Source: Alistipes sp. (GTDB lineage Bacteria; Bacteroidota; Bacteroidia; Bacteroidales; Rikenellaceae). Taken from it: a DNA stretch of 7,747 bases. The position numbers were made by a program, and so were the translations under genes. Each line of letters begins with the position of its first letter. The first letter of the stretch is position 1. Below the pieces are notes generated by a model. It had not been told where the DNA came from and did not search any database. It was given only the letters and a program-made list of their open reading frames with translations. Location of the stretch: the NCBI GenBank assembly GCA_029051915.1, contig JAIDKM010000195.1, positions 1 to 7,747 on the forward strand. Reading direction: 5' to 3'. This document shows, one piece after another, positions 1-5,813 of the stretch.

Positions 1-954
1 TCCCTGGGGATAGTTGTAGGTGCGGATCTTGGCCGAGCGGTCGCCCGTCGAGACCATCGTCTTGCGCTTCGAGGCTATTTCGTCCAGGTACTTCGAGTAC
101 TCCAGGTTGAAGACTCGCGTGCGCAGTTCTTCGAACGCCTTGTCGAAGTTCTTGAGCTGCGATTTCTGGTCTTGACACTGCACCACGATTCCCGTCGGGA
201 TGTGGGTCAGGCGGATGGCCGAATAGGTCGTGTTGACCGACTGGCCGCCGGGGCCCGACGCGCAGAAGATATCTTTGCGGATGTCGTTCATCGAGATTTC
301 GACGTCGAATTCTTCGGCCTCGGGCAGCACGGCCACCGAGGCGGCCGACGTGTGCACGCGGCCTTGCGTCTCGGTCTGGGGGACACGTTGTACCCGGTGC
401 ACGCCCGATTCATATTTCAGCGTGCCGTAGACGTTCTGGCCCGTTACCTTCATCACCGCTTCCTTGTAGCCGCCCGCGGCTCCGTCCGAGAACGAGGTCA
501 GTTCATAGCGCCAGCCCTTCGACTCGACATATTTGGTGTACATGCGCAGCAGGTCTCCCGCAAATATCGCCGCTTCGTCGCCGCCCGTGCCGCCTCGGAT
601 CTCGATGATGGCGTTCTTCGAGTCTTGCGGGTCTTTGGGTATGAGCAGCAGCTTGATCTCCTCCTCCATGCGTTCGATCGCGGGTTCCAGTTCGGCGATC
701 TCCCCGCGGGCCATTTCGCGCATCTCTTCGTCCTTGTCGTTGGCCAGCACATCTTTGGCTTCCGAAAGGTTGGCTATGGCCGTGCGGAATCGTTCCGAGG
801 TCTCGATGATCGGTTCGAGTTCCTTGTACTCCTTGTTCAGTTGCACGAATTGTTTCACATCGGCGATCACTTCGGGGTCGGTCAGTTTCTGCCCGATCTC
901 TTCGTATTTCAGTTTCAGCCCGTCAAGACGGGTCAGGATGGAAAGGTCTGCCAT
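1..954 (-). CDS. prfA: Peptide chain release factor 1 (RF1), 3'-truncated by window edge
   Basis: RF1 recognises UAA and UAG in the ribosomal A site and triggers hydrolysis of peptidyl-tRNA. I translated the minus strand from the ATG at 954-952; it stays open for 318 codons to the window edge. Clear hallmarks are the GGQ catalytic motif at residues 236-238 within SGPGGQSVNTT, and the stop-codon-reading tripeptide in the form P192-Q193-T194 within RVPQTETQGRVHTS. This PxT form marks RF1; RF2 carries SPF instead. An acidic, helical N-terminal domain (about residues 1-110) and the GGTGGDEAAIF segment (121-131) also fit. RF1 is usually about 360 residues, so roughly 40 C-terminal residues lie outside the window. 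The frame is uninterrupted. The start is preceded by an A/T-rich leader of about 20 bases and a TATCTTTG promoter element. It is divergent from the glycosyltransferase gene. Confidence 0.97.
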   Translation of the reverse strand, partial: MADLSILTRLDGLKLKYEEIGQKLTDPEVIADVKQFVQLNKEYKELEPIIETSERFRTAIANLSEAKDVLANDKDEEMREMARGEIAELEPAIERMEEEIKLLLIPKDPQDSKNAIIEIRGGTGGDEAAIFAGDLLRMYTKYVESKGWRYELTSFSDGAAGGYKEAVMKVTGQNVYGTLKYESGVHRVQRVPQTETQGRVHTSAASVAVLPEAEEFDVEISMNDIRKDIFCASGPGGQSVNTTYSAIRLTHIPTGIVVQCQDQKSQLKNFDKAFEELRTRVFNLEYSKYLDEIASKRKTMVSTGDRSAKIRTYNYPQG

Positions 955-979
955 AAAAAAAGTCTCTTTGCTTGTCGGG

Positions 980-987
980 CAAAGATA
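980..987 (-). promoter_or_regulatory. Putative prfA promoter, Bacteroidetes -7 element TATCTTTG
   Basis: Read on the minus strand, TATCTTTG matches the Bacteroidetes -7 consensus TAnnTTTG exactly. It lies about 25 bases upstream of the prfA ATG, which predicts a short leader. No convincing TTTG -33 element is found 19-21 bases further upstream, where the sequence overlaps the opposing promoter-like element. The call rests on the motif match and its position only. Confidence 0.6.
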
Positions 988-1002
988 ATGAATATTTTTT
1001 GT

Positions 1003-1010
1003 TACTTTCG
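1003..1010 (+). promoter_or_regulatory. Putative glycosyltransferase promoter, -7-like element TACTTTCG
   Basis: TACTTTCG differs from the Bacteroidetes -7 consensus TAnnTTTG by one base. It ends only 4 bases before the glycosyltransferase ATG at 1015, so transcription starting the usual few bases downstream would begin at or next to the start codon. No -33 TTTG is visible at the expected distance. The element is separated by 15 bases from the opposing prfA element. Confidence 0.4.
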
Positions 1011-1014
1011 CATC

Positions 1015-1905
1015 ATGATCCGTCTTTCGCTCATCATCCCCACCCACAACCGGGCCGCGTCGCTCCTGCGGTTGCTCGACTCCGTCGCCCGGCAGACCGC
1101 CGATCCCGCTTCGTGGGAGTGCATCGTCGTCGACAACGCCTCGACCGACGACACGGCCGCAGCGGTCGATGCCTTCGTCGCCGAGCATCCTCGGCTCGCC
1201 TTGCGGCGGGTCTTCGAGCCTCGGCCGGGCGTCTCCCATGCCCGCAACCGGGGGGTGCAGGAGGCCCGGGCCGAATGGATCGCGGCGGTCGACGACGACG
1301 AGCGCATCAACGAGGGGTTCATCGAGGCCTACCTCCGCTTCATCGACTCCCGCCCCGAGGCTGCCGTCGCCGGGGGCCGCATCGTCGCCGAGTACCTCTC
1401 CGGGCGTCCTCGTTGGATGTCCCGGTTCACCGAGATGCCCGTCGCCAATCCGATGAACTTCGGGCCGGAAGTGCGGCCGTTCCCGTACGGGCGGGTGCCG
1501 GGCGGCGGCAACATGGCTTTCCGGCGCGACCTCTTCTCGCGGTACGGGGGATTCGACACCTCGCTCGGGCGCGTGGGCCGCGAGTTGATCGGCGGCGAGG
1601 AGAACGATTTCTTCGAGCGGTTGTCGCTCGGCGGCGAGACCATCTGGTACGTGCCCGGCGCCGTCATCTGGCATATCATCCCGCCCGAGAAGCTCTCCGA
1701 GGAGTATTTCCGGCGACTTTGCCGCAACGTCGGCCGCAGCCAGCGGCTGCGCTCCGTCATCCACCGTCGGCGTCTCAAAACCCGGATTCTCGAACTCTTC
1801 AAATGGGGCGCTACGTTGTTGTTGTGCTTCACCATGCGGCCCGTGCAGGCGTGGTGGTTGTTAAAAATGCGGTGGCATATCTCCCGGGGCCTGTTCCGTA
1901 AATAA
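1015..1905 (+). CDS. Family 2 glycosyltransferase (GT-A fold)
   Basis: This 296-residue protein is predicted to transfer a sugar from an activated nucleotide donor, probably on the cytoplasmic face of the membrane during surface-glycan or glycolipid assembly. GT2 features in order are the N-terminal beta-strand LSLIIPTHNR (4-13), the nucleotide-binding VVDNASTDDT (38-47), the metal-binding DDD (93-95) within AVDDDERI, the acceptor-side segment GGGNMAFRRDLF (163-174), and EEND (195-198), where the catalytic base is expected. Residues 261-287 are hydrophobic and aromatic and may give peripheral membrane attachment. I chose the ATG at 1015 because GT2 proteins normally begin right at this strand. 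An in-frame ATG at 988 would add nine residues and place the promoter-like element inside the gene. Donor and acceptor cannot be told from the sequence. No glycan gene cluster surrounds it. It converges on the kinase gene downstream. Confidence 0.9.
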   Translation: MIRLSLIIPTHNRAASLLRLLDSVARQTADPASWECIVVDNASTDDTAAAVDAFVAEHPRLALRRVFEPRPGVSHARNRGVQEARAEWIAAVDDDERINEGFIEAYLRFIDSRPEAAVAGGRIVAEYLSGRPRWMSRFTEMPVANPMNFGPEVRPFPYGRVPGGGNMAFRRDLFSRYGGFDTSLGRVGRELIGGEENDFFERLSLGGETIWYVPGAVIWHIIPPEKLSEEYFRRLCRNVGRSQRLRSVIHRRRLKTRILELFKWGATLLLCFTMRPVQAWWLLKMRWHISRGLFRK

Positions 1906-1927
1906 ATTCGTCCGGCAAATAAAGGCA

Positions 1928-1960
1928 AATAAAAAAGGGAGAACCCCTAAAGATCCTCCC
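1928..1960 (-). terminator. Intrinsic terminator of the pfkA-kinase unit
   Basis: On the minus strand the 24 bases at 1960-1937 fold into a stem of about 9 pairs (five GC-rich pairs GGGAG/CTCCC, then pairs including G-T wobbles) with a six-base loop. A T-rich run, TTTTTTATT, follows directly. It lies about 25 bases beyond the kinase stop codon, as expected for a terminator. On the plus strand no T-run follows the hairpin, so it should serve mainly the minus-strand unit. Confidence 0.85.
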
Positions 1961-1985
1961 GTCCGTTTTCGCTCGGCCCGTCTTC

Positions 1986-2987
1986 TCAGAAGAGGTACTT
2001 CTCGGTCTTCACCTTGTTCACCAGGCGGGATATGTCGCGCCACGCTTCTTCGCCGAACGTGGTTCCCACCACTTCGATCACCTTGCCCGCCGTGATGGCT
2101 CCGATCGTGCCGCACTGACGCAGCGTCAGGCCGTCGCACAGTCCCGCAAGGAATCCCGCGGCATAGAAGTCGCCCGCGCCGGTCGTGTCCACCCGCTTGG
2201 CCGCCGCCATGATTCCCACATGCACCACTTCGTTGCCTTGTTTGATGAGGGCTCCGCGTATGCCGATCTTCACCACGGCCAGTTCGCACATGTTCGAGAT
2301 CATCTGCAGGGCGTTCAGGGGTTCGGCTTCGCACGTGAAGGCTTTGGCTTCTTCTTCGTTGGCGAATACGATGTCCACGCAGTCGGTTACCAGTTCGCGC
2401 AGGAACACCAGATTTTCGGCCACAATGTTGAAGCTCGCCAGGTCGATCGCCACTTTCAGTCCGCAGGCTTTGGCCGTCTCGGCCGCCTTGCGGATCAGGG
2501 CATGGTTCTGCACCAGATAGCCCTCTACATAGAGGCAGTCGTATCCCTCGAAGATCCGGGGTTCGATCTCTTCGGCGACCAGTTCGAGCGCGGCACCCAG
2601 GTGGGTTACCATCGTGCGTTCGCCGTCGGGCGAGATCAGCGACACGCACTTGCCCGATCGTTCCTTGCCGCGGAATACCACGGGCGCCACCTTCAGGTTT
2701 TCCAGCGCCTGCACGAAGAAGTCGCCCGTCGTGTCTTGCCCCACCTTGCCGATGAAGCCCACTTTGCAGCCCAGCTGGGCCATCGCACGAATGGTGTTTC
2801 CGGCCGATCCGCCCAGCGAGAGCGAATAGGGAAGTCCCGCCACCGACTTCGAGATTTCGGTCTGCAGGCGGGTGTCCACCAGGTTCATCGATCCTTTGGG
2901 CAGGTCGAAGCGCTCCAGCACGGAGTCGGTCTTCAGGTTTACCAGCATGTCGGTCAGGGCATTGCCGATGCCTATCACACGTTTCAT
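1986..2987 (-). CDS. PfkB-family carbohydrate/nucleoside kinase, adenosine-kinase-like
   Basis: This 333-residue cytoplasmic kinase belongs to the ribokinase/PfkB superfamily, which transfers phosphate from ATP to a sugar or nucleoside hydroxyl. The substrate-side glycine motif is LGGSAGNT (58-65), the Mg/phosphate-type N-x-x-E motif is N210-E213 within FANEEEAKAF, and the PfkB signature is DTTGAGDFYAAGF (267-279) with D273 as the expected catalytic base. The start GIGNALTDMLV and the segment LPKGSMNLVD (29-38) match the Bacteroidetes group usually annotated as adenosine kinase; this is from memory and does not prove the substrate. Ribose-, fructose- or other nucleoside-type substrates remain possible. 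The length is normal. It lies 41 bases downstream of pfkA on the same strand with no promoter-like sequence between them, and ends just before an intrinsic terminator, so the two are probably co-transcribed. Confidence 0.9.
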   Translation of the reverse strand: MKRVIGIGNALTDMLVNLKTDSVLERFDLPKGSMNLVDTRLQTEISKSVAGLPYSLSLGGSAGNTIRAMAQLGCKVGFIGKVGQDTTGDFFVQALENLKVAPVVFRGKERSGKCVSLISPDGERTMVTHLGAALELVAEEIEPRIFEGYDCLYVEGYLVQNHALIRKAAETAKACGLKVAIDLASFNIVAENLVFLRELVTDCVDIVFANEEEAKAFTCEAEPLNALQMISNMCELAVVKIGIRGALIKQGNEVVHVGIMAAAKRVDTTGAGDFYAAGFLAGLCDGLTLRQCGTIGAITAGKVIEVVGTTFGEEAWRDISRLVNKVKTEKYLF

Positions 2988-3028
2988 CAGTAAAATCGCA
3001 GTTTGGGATAGTATGGGGTTCGTTCTCT

Positions 3029-4009
3029 CTATATCGAAAGGATCTTCACCAGCTCCAGGTTCTCGCGGTCGATTCCTTTGTTGTGCTTCACCGCCTTGGA
3101 GAAGGGTACATAGACGATCCGGCCGTTCTCCGTGCCGATCATCACGTTGCGTTGTCCTTCCAGAATCGCTTCGATGGCCGCTTCGCCCATGCGCGAGGCC
3201 AGGATGCGGTCGAAGGCCGTGGGCGATCCGCCGCGTTGGATGTGGCCCAGGATCGTTACACGGGCGTCGTATTCCGGGAATTCTTTCTTCACACGTTCGG
3301 CCAGGGCCGTCGCTCCGCCCGTCTTCGGGTTTTCGGCCACAATGACGATCGCCGAGTTCTTGCTCTTGCGGAATCCGTGGTTGATGAGTTCGGCCAGCTG
3401 GTCGACTTCGGTCTCCATCTCCGGGATGATCGCCGCTTCGGAGCCGGTGGCCAGCGCACTGTTCAGGGCAAGGTAGCCCGCCGTGTGGCCCATCACTTCC
3501 ACAAAGAACAGGCGTTCGTGGCTCGACGCCGTGTCGCGCAGTTTGTCCACCGCTTCCATGATCGTGTTGAGCGCCGTGTCGTAGCCGATCGTCGAGTCGG
3601 TGCCTCCCAGGTCGTTGTCTATCGTGCCCGGGAGACCTACTACCGGGACGTTGTATTCTTGCGCAAAGATGCCGGCACCCGTCAGCGAGCCGTCGCCGCC
3701 GATCACCACCAGCGCGTCGATGCCCGCAGCCACCATGTTGTCGTAGGCTTGTTTGCGGCCTTCGGGCGTCGAGAATTCTTTGCAGCGGGCCGTCTTCAGA
3801 ATCGTGCCGCCCAGTTGGATGATGTTGCTCACGCTCTGCGACTTGAATTCAACGATTTCGTTGAACACCAGTCCTTTGTATCCGCGCATGATACCTTTCA
3901 CCGCAAATCCGTTGTAGATCGCACTGCGGGTTACGGCACGGATCGCCGCATTCATGCCGGGGGCGTCTCCTCCCGAGGTCAGCACTCCGATGCACCTGAT
4001 TCTTCCCAT
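3029..4009 (-). CDS. pfkA: ATP-dependent 6-phosphofructokinase
   Basis: The enzyme phosphorylates fructose 6-phosphate to fructose 1,6-bisphosphate, the committed step of glycolysis, in the cytoplasm. Its 326 residues match the short bacterial PfkA type. The nucleotide loop SGGDAPGMN is at 12-20, IGGDGS at 103-108, and the catalytic PGTIDND at 127-133, with D131 equivalent to E. coli D127. The G in PGTIDND, where pyrophosphate-dependent enzymes have K, supports ATP use. Fructose-6-phosphate ligands are R166, E226, R250 and R259 in GHIQRGGSP. One oddity is the MG-R motif, which reads MGH here (H175 in place of the residue equivalent to E. coli R171). The gene is the first of a two-gene unit with the PfkB-type kinase. 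It has a consensus promoter and a leader of about 75 bases ending in an A-rich stretch before the ATG. Confidence 0.97.
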   Translation of the reverse strand: MGRIRCIGVLTSGGDAPGMNAAIRAVTRSAIYNGFAVKGIMRGYKGLVFNEIVEFKSQSVSNIIQLGGTILKTARCKEFSTPEGRKQAYDNMVAAGIDALVVIGGDGSLTGAGIFAQEYNVPVVGLPGTIDNDLGGTDSTIGYDTALNTIMEAVDKLRDTASSHERLFFVEVMGHTAGYLALNSALATGSEAAIIPEMETEVDQLAELINHGFRKSKNSAIVIVAENPKTGGATALAERVKKEFPEYDARVTILGHIQRGGSPTAFDRILASRMGEAAIEAILEGQRNVMIGTENGRIVYVPFSKAVKHNKGIDRENLELVKILSI

Positions 4010-4089
4010 ATCGTTTTCTTTTTTAGTATTTCGTCATCTTCCCCATACGCCCGCCCGCTGCGGAGTATCCAAGACGGCAGTCAAGCAGT

Positions 4090-4120
4090 CAAAGGTACGA
4101 ATTATTTCATTTTTTTCAAA
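4090..4120 (-). promoter_or_regulatory. pfkA promoter: TTTG - 19 bases - TACCTTTG
   Basis: On the minus strand TTTG (4120-4117) is followed after exactly 19 bases by TACCTTTG (4097-4090). This is a full match to the Bacteroidetes sigma-ABfr-type consensus, TTTG at -33 and TAnnTTTG at -7 with 19-21 bases between. Transcription would start near 4085 and give a leader of about 75 bases before pfkA. The leader contains a short direct repeat of GACTG but no riboswitch that I recognise. Confidence 0.85.
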
Positions 4121-4284
4121 AAAGGCATTCCCGGATTCTTCGCCGTTTCTTTCCGAATCGGGACAGCGGTCGGATCGGACGGTTTTCGGCACGGAATCCC
4201 GATGTCCGGCACACTTCGATGTCTCTCGCCGGCCCCGGCCATCCGCCGAACCGCCCCGGCCCGTCGGATGCTTCGCGCTCCTCT
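4121..4284. other. Gene-free spacer between the pfkA promoter and the terminator of the PspC cluster
   Basis: This is part of the 478-base gap between pfkA and the large PspC gene. The stretch itself is GC-rich and holds no reading frame with recognisable protein features. The only structure I see is a loose inverted repeat, ATCGGGA at 4157-4163 and TCCCGAT at 4197-4203, with 33 bases between the arms; it has no T-run. It could hold an operator for pfkA, but nothing in the sequence demands it. Confidence 0.5.
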
Positions 4285-4324
4285 GAAAAAAACGCAGACG
4301 AACCCGCCGGGCTCGTCTTGCGTT
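4285..4324 (-). terminator. Intrinsic terminator of the PadR-PspC-DUF2807 cluster
   Basis: On the minus strand the arms AACGCA/TGCGTT and TCGTC/GACGA pair with a one-base bulge. An upper CCC/GGG stem sits around a small loop, and a run of seven T follows immediately (4292-4286). It lies about 165 bases beyond the stop codon of the large PspC gene, and well upstream of the pfkA promoter, so it separates the two transcription units. Confidence 0.85.
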
Positions 4325-4395
4325 CCAAAAAAACTTTTTTATTTCAAAACCTCTTTTTCTCTTTCCGGCTCACCTCCGCTTCCGACTGCCGCTAA

Positions 4396-4458
4396 AGCCG
4401 CAGAAACCGCCGCAGAAAGCTACCGCAAGTGCCGCTGCCGCAAACCGCCGCAGAAAGC
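4396..4458. repeat. Short direct repeats, AAACCGCCGCAGAAAGC x2
   Basis: The 17-base sequence AAACCGCCGCAGAAAGC occurs exactly at 4404-4420 and 4442-4458, 38 bases apart. Each copy is preceded by a similar GCCGCA(GA) segment, so the related unit is about 22-25 bases. The repeats lie just after the stop of the large PspC gene, in its 3' transcribed region. Read on the minus strand they can encode Ala-Phe-Cys-Gly-Gly, but in two different frames, because 38 is not a multiple of three. Confidence 0.7.
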
Positions 4459-4491
4459 CGTCGGCCCGTCGTCGGATTCCGGCCGGGTCAT
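4420..4491 (-). CDS. Possible 23-residue peptide, ATGA-overlapping the PspC stop codon
   Basis: The ATG at 4491-4489 overlaps the TGA stop of the large PspC gene (ATGA), the usual arrangement for translational coupling, and the frame runs 23 codons to a TAG. The peptide is MTRPESDDGPTAFCGGLR followed by QRHLR. It has no recognisable domain or membrane segment. The first copy of the local 17-base repeat lies inside it; the second copy encodes a similar Ala-Phe-Cys-Gly-Gly stretch in another frame, which ends ...GFSGSRKRR and then a stop. It may therefore be a frameshifted remnant of a slightly longer small protein, or non-coding. Evidence is only the overlap and the frame. Confidence 0.2.
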   Translation of the reverse strand: MTRPESDDGPTAFCGGLRQRHLR

Positions 4492-5792
4492 TGTTCGCGT
4501 ACCCGTTGTTCTATCACCCGGAATTGTTCCAGCATGTCGGTATCGGCGTCCGCTTGCAGTACGATCCGGCGACCGGCGGCCGTTACGTCCACCTTGGAGG
4601 TCTCCTTGTCCACCACAATTTCGATTCCTTCCGACGGTACGCTGATGTGCAGCGACTTCAGATCGTCTTCCACAATTTTCTCGTCGTCGAACTTTTGAAG
4701 CATCTCGCGCAGCGTCAGGGTATCCCGGTCTACGATCACTTCGTTTTCGAGCGCCCGTTCCACCGGCTGGTACTTCTTGCGTACATGTTCGACCGTATTG
4801 CCGCTCACGGCCAGTCCGCCCAGCAGCACGATGCCCGATATCCAGATCAGGAAGATCGCCAGCACGGTCTTGCTGCCCGGTTTGCGCGATGCGATCAGAC
4901 ACATCAGTACATAGATCAGCAGAATCGTCGGGATCAGTACAACAAGTATGCCGAGAATGGGAATCCCCAGGTTCATGTTTTCCAGAAATCCCGGCCACAG
5001 GGGCAGATCATGGCCGCCTACGATCAGCGCGAACAGACCGATGATGAGGGCGCAGGCTACCAGGATGAACCCGAATACCAGCATCCCGGCCAGTATCTTG
5101 CAGAGCATCAAAACGATCCGACCGATCAGCGACACCGCTTCAGCCACCACAGGCTTGGCCCGGCTGTCCGGATCGGCCGCCGCTTTCGTCTCGGTCTCCC
5201 GGCGTATGGTCTGTTCGGTGATCTTCTCACCGTTCATCTCCAGCTTCTGCCGGGCCGTGCGGGCCGCCGGCACCGCGAACCACATGATCAGATAGCAGAC
5301 CACGAAGATCCCGAACAGGTTGCCCATCATCGGGCCCATCCACCACAGCAGCGGGAGCCAGCGGCAGCAGGTGAGCAGCAGCGGCAGGAAGAGCGCCAGC
5401 CGCACCCACACCGGATCGACATCGAAGTAGCGGCCGATTCCCGAGCACACTCCGCCCAGCTTGGCGTTTTCCGTGTCGCGGTACAGGCGGCGCGGGATGC
5501 GGGGGCCTCCCCGGCGGTTGGCCGCCGGGTCTGTTTCGGAGATGTCTTCGGCCGAGCCCATCTGTTGGATAATGTTCAGTATCAGCGCTTGTCCGACCAC
5601 TCGCGTGTTGTCTTGCGCCGACAGGATCAGTTCGGCGATGCGGGCTTCGATGTCGGCTACGATCTCTTCGCCGTCGGCCGAATCTTCATAGCTCTTTTTC
5701 AGCGTCTCGATGTATCGGGCCAGCGTGTCGTAGGCGTCGGCGTCCATCGTGAAGGCCACGCCCGAAAGGCTGCATTTTCTTACCTCGTTCAT
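4488..5792 (-). CDS. Large PspC-domain membrane protein with HAAS-like N-terminal domain
   Basis: This 434-residue predicted inner-membrane protein probably takes part in envelope stress sensing or membrane maintenance, as inferred from its PspC domain and neighbours. Residues 1-88 form an acidic, mainly helical domain with the pattern VAFTMDADAYDTLARYI and a DIEARIAEL block (47-55), closely matching the start of the 170-residue PspC protein in the same cluster. The PspC domain spans about 100-178, beginning RRLYRDTENAKLGGVCSGIG and ending in a hydrophobic helix (157-175). A charged linker follows, with AVPAARTARQKLEMNG (173-188), which I recall as typical of Bacteroidetes members. Further membrane segments lie near 222-258 (probably two), 275-300 and 308-329. 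The last 100 residues are soluble and unrecognised. It is the last clear gene of the cluster, 21 bases after the DUF2807 gene. The start is fixed by the homology. Confidence 0.85.
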   Translation of the reverse strand: MNEVRKCSLSGVAFTMDADAYDTLARYIETLKKSYEDSADGEEIVADIEARIAELILSAQDNTRVVGQALILNIIQQMGSAEDISETDPAANRRGGPRIPRRLYRDTENAKLGGVCSGIGRYFDVDPVWVRLALFLPLLLTCCRWLPLLWWMGPMMGNLFGIFVVCYLIMWFAVPAARTARQKLEMNGEKITEQTIRRETETKAAADPDSRAKPVVAEAVSLIGRIVLMLCKILAGMLVFGFILVACALIIGLFALIVGGHDLPLWPGFLENMNLGIPILGILVVLIPTILLIYVLMCLIASRKPGSKTVLAIFLIWISGIVLLGGLAVSGNTVEHVRKKYQPVERALENEVIVDRDTLTLREMLQKFDDEKIVEDDLKSLHISVPSEGIEIVVDKETSKVDVTAAGRRIVLQADADTDMLEQFRVIEQRVREQ

Positions 5793-5813
5793 GTGTGTGT
5801 CCGGTTCTTGGGG

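Noticed and set aside
172..1014. Long in-frame extension upstream of the glycosyltransferase ATG.
   Set aside because: It runs antisense through prfA, whose translation is unambiguous. The extension has no GT2 features, and the GT2 domain starts naturally at 1015.
2220..2993. A 257-codon plus-strand frame opposite the PfkB-type kinase.
   Set aside because: The minus-strand kinase has all family motifs; the opposite frame has none.
4157..4203. Inverted repeat ATCGGGA / TCCCGAT, considered as an operator or hairpin.
   Set aside because: The arms are only 7 bases with a 33-base spacer in GC-rich DNA, close to what chance gives.
4116..4328. A 70-codon minus-strand frame in the gap between pfkA and the PspC cluster.
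   Set aside because: It starts beside and reads through the terminator hairpin, and ends inside the pfkA -33 element. The sequence is low in hydrophobic residues with no known pattern.
4326..4340. A-run followed by a T-run (AAAAAAACTTTTTT), possibly a plus-strand terminator or hairpin.
   Set aside because: It has no GC-rich stem and no plus-strand gene upstream to terminate. The real terminator is the adjacent GC-rich hairpin with its minus-strand T-run.
3083..4645. A 520-codon open frame on the plus strand.
   Set aside because: It is antisense to pfkA and crosses the pfkA promoter and the cluster terminator. The product has the composition of a shadow frame.
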